Shown here piece after piece: positions 58,893 to 64,000 of a stretch of 64,000 nt of DNA. The first letter of the stretch is position 1. Every line of letters begins with the position of its first letter. This DNA comes from a virus. The notes under the pieces are model-generated. The model was not told the origin of the DNA, made no database searches, and saw only the letters and a program-made list of their open reading frames with translations. The translations under genes and the position numbers were made by a program. The DNA lies in the IMG/VR virus record IMGVR_UViG_3300020055_000005, positions 62,001 through 126,000 of that record; one strand, given 5' to 3'.

Positions 58893-58903
58893 ACCTATTA
58901 TAT

Positions 58904-58911
58904 TATTTATA
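58904..58911 (-). promoter_or_regulatory. T4-type late promoter TATAAATA
   Basis: Exact TATAAATA before the 57-aa gene, first of the long late cluster. Confidence 0.68.
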
Positions 58912-59028
58912 TAAAATAATATGGCTTATCAATCTTGGTAGGCTATTCTTTTAACTGACTAACTTAGCTTCTCCCTTATTCGTGTGATCAAGACAACCTT
59001 TGAGAAGTACCATCTTTTATTATACTAT

Positions 59029-59051
59029 AAAAAACCCCTCAGGACAAGGGG
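59029..59051 (-). terminator. Terminator after the tRNA-Asp/Glu region
   Basis: Minus strand CCCCT-loop-AGGGG followed by TTTTTT. Separates stable-RNA transcription from the late promoter at 58904. Confidence 0.65.
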
Positions 59052-59064
59052 ATTTTGAAAAAAG

Positions 59065-59138
59065 GAGGGTAGGGCAGTAGGGTTTACATACTCCGAGCAT
59101 CCGATTGAGACCCCATATTACTACAGGGTCATACCCTC
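59065..59138 (-). ncRNA. Possible tRNA-like or small structured RNA (74 nt)
   Basis: GAGGGTA (59138-59132) pairs perfectly with TACCCTC (59071-59065), enclosing 60 bases with an inner stem GACCC/GGGTC; C and a T-run follow. Length and 7-pair closing stem fit tRNA, but no anticodon arm or T loop is seen, so it may be a decayed tRNA or another RNA. Confidence 0.35.
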
Positions 59139-59143
59139 AAAAT

Positions 59144-59219
59144 TGGCGATTCCAAGGGGACTCGAACCCCTAATACTACCGTGACAGGGTAGCGTGTTAA
59201 CCAATTACACCATGGAACC
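59144..59219 (-). tRNA. tRNA-Asp (anticodon GTC)
   Basis: Acceptor GGTTCCA/TGGAATC with a G-U pair, anticodon loop CTGTCAC giving GTC, T arm AGGGGTTCGAGTCCCCT, discriminator G, CCA encoded. Confidence 0.93.
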
Positions 59220-59225
59220 GTGTAC

Positions 59226-59306
59226 TTAAACTTTTTTAAGAGATAGTAAACACCAAACTAACAGTGCAACTGTCAATGATAGAAAATACATTGATAGTAA
59301 ACCCAT
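59226..59306 (-). CDS. Micro-membrane peptide between tRNAs (26 aa)
   Basis: ATG 59306 with GGAGG eight bases upstream. Product MGLLSMYFLSLTVALLVWCL... is one hydrophobic helix with a basic end. Short, but the ribosome site is the strongest in this stretch. Confidence 0.45.
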   Translation of the reverse strand: MGLLSMYFLSLTVALLVWCLLSLKKV

Positions 59307-59330
59307 TCTATGTTCCTCCTCTATTTAAAG

Positions 59331-59405
59331 TGGTACCCTGTAGGAGAATCGAACTCCTGTTGCATGGATGAAAACCATGTGTCCTAACCACTAGACGAAC
59401 AGGGC
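59331..59405 (-). tRNA. tRNA-Glu (anticodon TTC)
   Basis: Acceptor GCCCTGT/ACAGGGT with a G-U first pair, anticodon loop TTTTCAT giving TTC, T arm AGGAGTTCGATTCTCCT, discriminator A, CCA encoded. Confidence 0.94.
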
Positions 59406-59648
59406 TTAAAAAAAGCGAGGGGGGATTCGCACACATCAATCATGTATAAACTTGTGGATTTTGTGATACTTGAATCCTTGTCCCTTCGCCGAGTCTTTCG
59501 ACCCTAAAAAAGTCGAATCCTCTCGTCATTCAATACTCTTCAGCAGTGTTGAGAGGATTCTAGACCGTAACCTTCGTACTTCACCATCGTCATTAGTTCT
59601 TGTACCCAGTTTACTGGAGAGGTTGACGATTCCTCGGTGTTACTGGTC
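59406..59648 (-). ncRNA. Structured non-coding region upstream of tRNA-Glu
   Basis: No gene. On the minus strand GAATCCTCTC pairs perfectly with GAGAGGATTC (59515-59560), with a further inner stem AACACT/AGTATT. TCGAC..GTCGA lies next to it, and GCGA-ATCCCCCC-TCGC followed by T7 (about 59430-59409) looks like a terminator. GGATTC/GAATCC recurs five times. A stable RNA of about 200 bases is plausible. Confidence 0.45.
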
Positions 59649-60095
59649 TTAAAAATCTCCTTCTGCAACTTGCACTACAGTGGTTCCTCTTTTTCTCCAC
59701 ATGTCGACAACTTTATTTCTGTCATCAAACACTAAGTCAATAGTACCACCCATTTCTTCAAATGTGTCTGCAAGGTCAGACTTAAACTCTTCATCAGGTC
59801 TGTAGTCACCATCAGGTCTTAAAAATAATCCTTTGTGACCATCCCCAACCCATTCTGAAATCTGTTTTTCAGTAATCTCTCTTTCAGACTCATTTCTTGC
59901 AGAGAAGAATGCAACATGATCTCCCTGTGCAATGAATCTCTTTGCGACATCAACAACCCACTGCATAGGTGTGTCGTTTACAGTTTCTGCTCTGAAAGAC
60001 TTCCAATCTGCAGGTTTCTGTTCCACAAAATGTCTTCTGTGTTCAACGTCAGCGATTGTTCCGTCAATGTCAAAGATTACATTCCTAATTTTCAT
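59649..60095 (-). CDS. Polynucleotide 3'-phosphatase (PseT C-terminal-like), leaderless
   Basis: 148 aa from ATG 60095. IRNVIFDIDGTIADVEHRRH is HAD motif I. The ending VFDDRNKVVDMWRKRGTTVVQVAEGDF matches the end of T4 PseT's phosphatase domain (DDR..VVEMWR..G...WQVA.GDF). It lacks the kinase domain of PseT. Removes 3' phosphates from nucleic acid ends. The ATG is six bases after TATAAT. Confidence 0.87.
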   Translation of the reverse strand: MKIRNVIFDIDGTIADVEHRRHFVEQKPADWKSFRAETVNDTPMQWVVDVAKRFIAQGDHVAFFSARNESEREITEKQISEWVGDGHKGLFLRPDGDYRPDEEFKSDLADTFEEMGGTIDLVFDDRNKVVDMWRKRGTTVVQVAEGDF

Positions 60096-60101
60096 ACTAC
60101 T

Positions 60102-60131
60102 ATTATATGAAAAAGTGACCCCCATTGTCAA
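60102..60131 (-). promoter_or_regulatory. Early promoter TTGACA-N18-TATAAT
   Basis: TTGACA (60131-60126), 18-base spacer, TATAAT (60107-60102), six bases, ATG 60095. The TGA of the 42-aa gene is inside the -35 box. Confidence 0.75.
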
Positions 60132-60256
60132 GCAATATTTACTCTTTTTTGGAGAACTTCTATCTCCTTTTTTTGACGATCATTGGGTTCCTTTACCTTT
60201 AGAAGTCTTTCCAAGGCACCCTTTCTTCTGTTTTGTACGTTCTTTTTTCTAATCAT
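60128..60256 (-). CDS. Small basic protein after the helicase (42 aa)
   Basis: ATG 60256 overlaps the helicase TGA (ATGA). Product [20 protein letters not shown]..., very basic N-terminus and helical C-terminus. Probably nucleic acid binding; no family. Confidence 0.6.
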   Translation of the reverse strand: MIRKKNVQNRRKGALERLLKVKEPNDRQKKEIEVLQKRVNIA

Positions 60257-61635
60257 ATTTTAAAGTCCGAAAATTTATCTTTACCCCTATCGAACACTGG
60301 AGTGTCATCATTCTCCACTGCAGATTCAATAAGTTCCTCTTGTGCTTCCTGTTCACAATCATACAACTTCATTCTACTTCTATCAATACCGATTACAAAT
60401 CTCTTGAAAATTGTAGGGTCGTTGTATCTGTTCTTCAATTGTTTCACTACTAACTGATCTAGTTCTTCTAGTTCATCACTGGTAATCAATGCGAACATCA
60501 AATCTGCAGTTGCAGGTAGACCAAATGATTCTGAAGTGTCTTCAAGTCCAATATCAGTTGAACCATAACCACTACGTGTAGTCTGTGTTGCACTCACTAT
60601 TGGTACATCATACTCCACTGCAAGTCCTCTGAGTTCCTCTGCAATACTCTTGACCAAAGTGTAAGAGTTTGCACCTGAACCAGGCCTGATTCTATGTGAT
60701 GCACAAATGTTTAGATAATCAATAAAGATGATATCAGGTTGAAAGTCTTTCTTGATATCTAACTCCTGCATCAAATGTCTGAAGTGACCTACGTGTGCAG
60801 ATGCAGTTGGATATTCTTTGACAATCAGTTTACCTTTAGTCTTCTCTCTGAGTTTCTCAATCTTCTTATCATACAACTTCTTGTTCATGTCAGGAAGTTC
60901 TTTCATAGGAACGTTCATGATGTTTGCATCAATACGTTCTGCGATTCTCTCTTCTGACATTTCAAGTGTAATGTATAATACATTCTTGTTCATCATTAAA
61001 CAGGATGCAGCCTGATGACACATGAACAATGATTTACCAACACCAGTACCTGCAAGAACAATGTTAAGTGTCTTGTTTGGTAGACCACCTTTGGTTATCT
61101 TGTTGAAGTATTCCAAGTCAAATGGAATCTTTTCTTCTTCTGTGTTATAGAATTCAAATCTTGCATCTGCATCTTCTAAGACATCGTGTCCAATGTGAGT
61201 ATCAAAAGACACGGAAAGTGCATCCTTCAATAGTTCAGGTATTTCACCAGTAGACCGTTGTGATGTTTTATCAAGGACGTTGATACTATCCATCACTGCA
61301 ATGTATATTGCACGATCTTTACACCATGATTCAGTTTCAGTTACTAACCAATCCTGTGGTGTTTCTTCTTTGTTCCTTCCGATTTTCTCTACAATAGATT
61401 TTGTGTTCTTGACAACGGAATCGTTCAGATTCGTATTGTTGTCAAGATTAATGAGAAGTGCTTCTGTTGTAGGATTTTTAGTATACTTGTCAAAGTAACT
61501 TCTTACTTCTTCAAATATTACCTTCTCTTCAGGGTCTGTGAAATAGTCTGATCTAATGAAAGGAATACACTTCCGTGCAAACTCTTCACTCTGAATCAGA
61601 TTCTTCAGTATTGTCTGTTCTAGTCGTGTTTCCAT
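60253..61635 (-). CDS. 41: Replicative DNA helicase gp41 (DnaB family)
   Basis: 460 aa (T4 475). Walker [16 protein letters not shown] (about residue 193), [11 protein letters not shown] (Walker B, about 302), [13 protein letters not shown] and KNRYNDP for the arginine-finger region. The N-terminal helical domain binds primase. Start ATG 61635 overlaps uvsX by 50 bases. Works with gp59 and gp61 encoded elsewhere in the window. Confidence 0.95.
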   Translation of the reverse strand: METRLEQTILKNLIQSEEFARKCIPFIRSDYFTDPEEKVIFEEVRSYFDKYTKNPTTEALLINLDNNTNLNDSVVKNTKSIVEKIGRNKEETPQDWLVTETESWCKDRAIYIAVMDSINVLDKTSQRSTGEIPELLKDALSVSFDTHIGHDVLEDADARFEFYNTEEEKIPFDLEYFNKITKGGLPNKTLNIVLAGTGVGKSLFMCHQAASCLMMNKNVLYITLEMSEERIAERIDANIMNVPMKELPDMNKKLYDKKIEKLREKTKGKLIVKEYPTASAHVGHFRHLMQELDIKKDFQPDIIFIDYLNICASHRIRPGSGANSYTLVKSIAEELRGLAVEYDVPIVSATQTTRSGYGSTDIGLEDTSESFGLPATADLMFALITSDELEELDQLVVKQLKNRYNDPTIFKRFVIGIDRSRMKLYDCEQEAQEELIESAVENDDTPVFDRGKDKFSDFKI

Positions 61636-62638
61636 ATTTAAAGTAATCTTGTACCACTGTTTCTATTTGTTCCATCACCTCATCAGTGAAGTATTTTTCA
61701 GGGTTGTTATTAATTGTCTTACCAAATTCTGTTTTACCATTTGGTAGTTCAACTCTTGTTGAAGACTTTTTGAAGATACCACTTGCAAGTGCAAGGTCTA
61801 GTAGACCATAGTATCTATCAAGTCCTTTGTCGTATGTCAATCTAACATCTACGACTCTGTTCTCAACAGTCAACCTACTCTTTGCATTCTTACAATGAAT
61901 GATATTACCAATGACTTCCGTTCCTTCTTTCTCTTTCTTCTTTGAAAGATAGACAATGGAAGAGGCTGCATATTTGAGACCTGAACCACCACCCATTTCT
62001 TTCTGAGGGAACATAGAACCAATCACATCATAAGTGTGGTTAGTTACAATCATTGGAACTCCTGCTCGTCCTAGTTTAAGAGTTAAGACTCTGAATGCAC
62101 CTTTTACAATCTGTGCTCTCGTCATGTCTCTTGTCTCTTTACCATCTGCAGTGTCTTCGATTTCTTTGGTTGTTGATAACATACCAAGTGAATCAAGAAC
62201 GAACATCATAGGTGGACGTTTGTCTTCAGGGGTTTCGATATACTTATCAAGAATATTAATGGACTGTGTCCTAAATTCTTGTACGGTTACGACTGGAACA
62301 ATCACCACTCTATTTGCATCAATACCTCTGTCTTCAATCATTTCTTTACTGATTGCAGATTCTGATTCAAAGTAGATTACGGCCGCCTCAGGATGGTCTT
62401 CCAAGAATTGTTTTACCATTCCTAGTGCGAAAAAAGTTTTACCAGTTGCAGATTCACCTGCGATTGCAGTGATCTTGTTCTTGGGTAGTCCACCATAAAG
62501 TGAACCACTGAGTAATGCATTAAAGATGTATGACCCACTATCTATGAATGAATCAACATCACCAGCGGAAACACCATCTGCGACGATGGATGCATATTCG
62601 TTCCCACTCGATTTAACTAAGTCTTTAATAAACGACAT
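61586..62638 (-). CDS. uvsX: RecA-like recombinase UvsX
   Basis: 350 aa (T4 391). Walker [14 protein letters not shown] (about residue 61), FESESAI, Walker [12 protein letters not shown], and [31 protein letters not shown] for DNA-binding loops. Drives strand exchange and recombination-dependent replication. GGAG ribosome site; promoter and palindrome upstream. Confidence 0.96.
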   Translation of the reverse strand: MSFIKDLVKSSGNEYASIVADGVSAGDVDSFIDSGSYIFNALLSGSLYGGLPKNKITAIAGESATGKTFFALGMVKQFLEDHPEAAVIYFESESAISKEMIEDRGIDANRVVIVPVVTVQEFRTQSINILDKYIETPEDKRPPMMFVLDSLGMLSTTKEIEDTADGKETRDMTRAQIVKGAFRVLTLKLGRAGVPMIVTNHTYDVIGSMFPQKEMGGGSGLKYAASSIVYLSKKKEKEGTEVIGNIIHCKNAKSRLTVENRVVDVRLTYDKGLDRYYGLLDLALASGIFKKSSTRVELPNGKTEFGKTINNNPEKYFTDEVMEQIETVVQDYFKYGNTTRTDNTEESDSE

Positions 62639-62649
62639 AACACTTCTCC

Positions 62650-62693
62650 ATAATGTTTAATAACATTATACGTTAGTTTATGTGTTTTGTGAA
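62650..62693 (-). promoter_or_regulatory. uvsX promoter with palindrome over the -10 box
   Basis: TTCACA (62693-62688), 17-base spacer, TATAAT (62670-62665). ATAATGTT-ATTA-AACATTAT (62650-62669) is a perfect 8-base inverted repeat covering the -10 box and start point, as expected for a repressor site. Confidence 0.55.
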
Positions 62694-62860
62694 GGGGTTT
62701 TTTTTAATTCTTTTGAAATTTCTGATAATTTAACTTCGCACTTGACGTGTTCTTCCATCATAGTACGTAACACTCTTATTTGCATTTCCATGTGGGCGAC
62801 AAAACCCATAATCACTAGGATAGAACCTAAGTAAAAACAATCTAAGAGATCAAGTGTCAT
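62678..62860 (-). CDS. Small membrane protein (60 aa)
   Basis: One hydrophobic helix (residues 7-23, DCFYLGSILVIMGFVAH) then a charged coiled coil (25-55). ATGA-coupled to the nuclease gene. No family. Confidence 0.62.
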   Translation of the reverse strand: MTLDLLDCFYLGSILVIMGFVAHMEMQIRVLRTMMEEHVKCEVKLSEISKELKKTPSQNT

Positions 62861-63297
62861 AGTTCTACTTCACCTGATTCAGTTAATATATCCCTATTTT
62901 TTAGATGTTCTGCTTCGATCTCTTCTTTGTTTCCACCACCATAATCGACTGCATGATGATCATCAATCATTTGTTGATTGACATTTATTTCTGTTTCGAA
63001 TTGAGGATGACCCTCATTGTTATGAATGTAAATCTCTCCAAGGATTCTACCAAACTTACCTTTATCGTGTGAGATAAGAGAAATTCTTTCACCACTTTCT
63101 AGAAGTTTCTTTAAGTGTTTCTTTGATGCTTTTCCAAATTTCTTTTCAACCAAGTCTCTTGTTCTAGATTCAGGCGTGTCGATACCCATGAGCCTAACTC
63201 TTTGTTTGCGATAGGTCATGCCGAATCCTAGATCGATGTCCACGTCTATAGTGTCACCATCCACTACTTTTATAACTGATACATTATACTGATACAT
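62857..63297 (-). CDS. Thermonuclease-like protein (SNase family)
   Basis: 146 aa. KVVDGDTIDVDIDLGFG (calcium site and first Asp), RLMGIDTPESR (catalytic Arg/Glu region), FGKASKKHLKKLL and KGKFGRILGEIYI follow staphylococcal nuclease order. No signal peptide, so probably intracellular; degrades or trims DNA/RNA. Confidence 0.88.
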   Translation of the reverse strand: MYQYNVSVIKVVDGDTIDVDIDLGFGMTYRKQRVRLMGIDTPESRTRDLVEKKFGKASKKHLKKLLESGERISLISHDKGKFGRILGEIYIHNNEGHPQFETEINVNQQMIDDHHAVDYGGGNKEEIEAEHLKNRDILTESGEVEL

Positions 63298-63316
63298 TTT
63301 TTATTTCTCTCATAAA

Positions 63317-63343
63317 GTTAAGGGGAACTCAGTCCCCCTTAAC
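63317..63343 (-). terminator. Terminator hairpin after the lipoprotein gene
   Basis: GTTAAGGGG/CCCCTTAAC, nine perfect pairs with a 9-base loop. Followed on the minus strand by TTTATG, a weak T-run. The stop of the frameshift extension (63329) lies inside it. Confidence 0.65.
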
Positions 63344-63431
63344 AGTTCTACATTTCTGTGGGAACTCTGAACAGTAGAGCATCATTGCCTCTAGCAACAT
63401 TGCTGTTGGAATGACTTCTTCTACTTTTTTT
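63329..63431 (-). CDS. Predicted -1 frameshift extension of the lipoprotein
   Basis: A_AAA_AAG (63430-63424), the slippery heptamer of E. coli dnaX, lies directly before the TAG stop, with AGGAG (63443-63439) eight bases upstream, as in dnaX. After a -1 shift the frame is open for 31 residues (KKVEEVIPTAMLLEAMML...) to TGA 63329 at the terminator. No start codon with a ribosome site exists for this piece alone. Confidence 0.55.
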
Positions 63432-63693
63432 CAGGCGTCTCCTGTAGTTCATCGGTTTGTCTGTCAACCTCATCTGCAACAGTGTCTACTACACCTATTA
63501 CAGTTTCAGTTGCGAGAGTACCGACTGATACTACATCGTCTGCTACTGCTGTTGCAACGGTTCTTGTTCCTTTTACTGCACCGTCAACAACACCAGTTGT
63601 AAATTCTTTACCACCTTCAATTACACTACCAACTGTAGCGCATGATGGAAGTAATACCACAGAAAATAGTAACATATACATTACTATTTTCAT
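63421..63693 (-). CDS. Small lipoprotein with frameshift signal
   Basis: 90 aa from ATG 63693 (GGAG seven bases upstream). MKIVMYMLLFSVVLLPSC has a lipobox (LPSC). The mature part is Val/Thr/Asp-rich and low complexity (VGSVIEGGKEFTTGVVDGAVKG), with few strong secondary motifs. Ends QETPEKK at a A7 run. Likely in the periplasmic face of the inner or outer membrane. No family. Confidence 0.65.
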   Translation of the reverse strand: MKIVMYMLLFSVVLLPSCATVGSVIEGGKEFTTGVVDGAVKGTRTVATAVADDVVSVGTLATETVIGVVDTVADEVDRQTDELQETPEKK

Positions 63694-63756
63694 AATTATC
63701 TCCAAATTTGGATAAATCTGTTACACCTCCAACTGAGAGTGTAACCCCACATTTAT

Positions 63757-63999
63757 TTATGTAAGATAACAACCTGAAGACTTTAGTTTGAGGTCAATCT
63801 CGTTATGCACCTCGTATGGGTATGGTACTGGTTCTATAGATAGATTTTCTGCAGCTATCATTAGGTCTTCTAATCTGAGTCTTTCTTTGACGTATGTAAT
63901 AATAATCACTATTGCACCTATAAATGCGAATATGTGTAACATTTCATTTGGAAACATAATCGTAAGTCCAATAATATGTGCAACCAGCACACTATACAC
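63757..63999 (-). CDS. Membrane protein, may extend past the window
   Basis: 80 aa readable. Hydrophobic residues 1-35 (VLVAHIIGLTIMF...HIFAFIGAIVIIITYV) then a charged C-terminus. The first Met is within the last bases of the window, so the true start may lie outside; ATG 63957 is another option. An inverted pair GTTACAC/GTGTAAC (63720-63745) follows the gene. Confidence 0.55.
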   Translation of the reverse strand: MYSVLVAHIIGLTIMFPNEMLHIFAFIGAIVIIITYVKERLRLEDLMIAAENLSIEPVPYPYEVHNEIDLKLKSSGCYLT

Positions 64000-64000
64000 A

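Overview
The window is an AT-rich segment of a T4-like marine myovirus (a contractile-tailed phage genome or a contig of one). The evidence is a T4-type replication and late-transcription set: ssDNA-binding protein gp32, helicase loader gp59, late co-activator gp33, RNase H, primase gp61, helicase gp41, recombinase UvsX and class I ribonucleotide reductase NrdA/NrdB. It also has a baseplate hub protein gp26, a tape measure protein, seven tRNA genes and T4-type late promoters. No photosynthesis gene is visible, so a heterotrophic marine host is more likely than a cyanobacterium. CMP-KDO synthetase and a two-component spanin point to a Gram-negative host. A phage-encoded ribosomal protein S21 and many 2OG-Fe(II) oxygenases fit known phages of abundant ocean bacteria such as SAR11. 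The host assignment is inference.

Layout. 1-6405 (+): kdsB end, tail tube/baseplate genes, gp26-like protein with a -1 frameshift extension, a two-helix membrane protein and the tape measure. 6402-28300 (-): S21, gp32, a glycosyltransferase-like gene, gp59, gp33, a nuclease, a SleB lysin, chains of tiny membrane-protein genes, two tRNAs, a metabolic cassette (SDR, nucleotidyltransferase, kinase, radical SAM), a large acidic coiled-coil protein behind a structured leader, RNase H, a 2OG oxygenase and a carbamoyltransferase split in two. 28300-29960: a poorly coding control region with palindromes and promoters, and two small + strand membrane genes. 29888-44712 (-): oxygenases, MazG, tRNA-Ser/Ala, a sulfotransferase, spanins, a HAD nucleotidase, an SprT-like protease, glutaredoxin, NrdB, NrdA and primase. 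44760-58900 (-): late virion-type genes with T4-type late promoters, a nucleotidyltransferase-kinase fusion and a protein with ligase-like motifs. 58900-63999 (-): tRNA-Asp/Glu within structured non-coding DNA, a polynucleotide 3'-phosphatase, gp41, UvsX, a nuclease and a lipoprotein gene with a dnaX-like frameshift signal.

Two promoter classes are readable. The early class is TTGACA, a spacer usually of 18 bases, then TATAAT/TATACT. At seven genes the start codon lies exactly six bases after the -10 box, predicting leaderless mRNAs. The late class is (T/C/G)(A/T)TAAATA without a -35 box, in front of virion-type genes, and matches the presence of gp33. I added about a dozen genes of 26-57 codons from ATGA/GTGA stop-start overlaps, Shine-Dalgarno sites and membrane-helix character.
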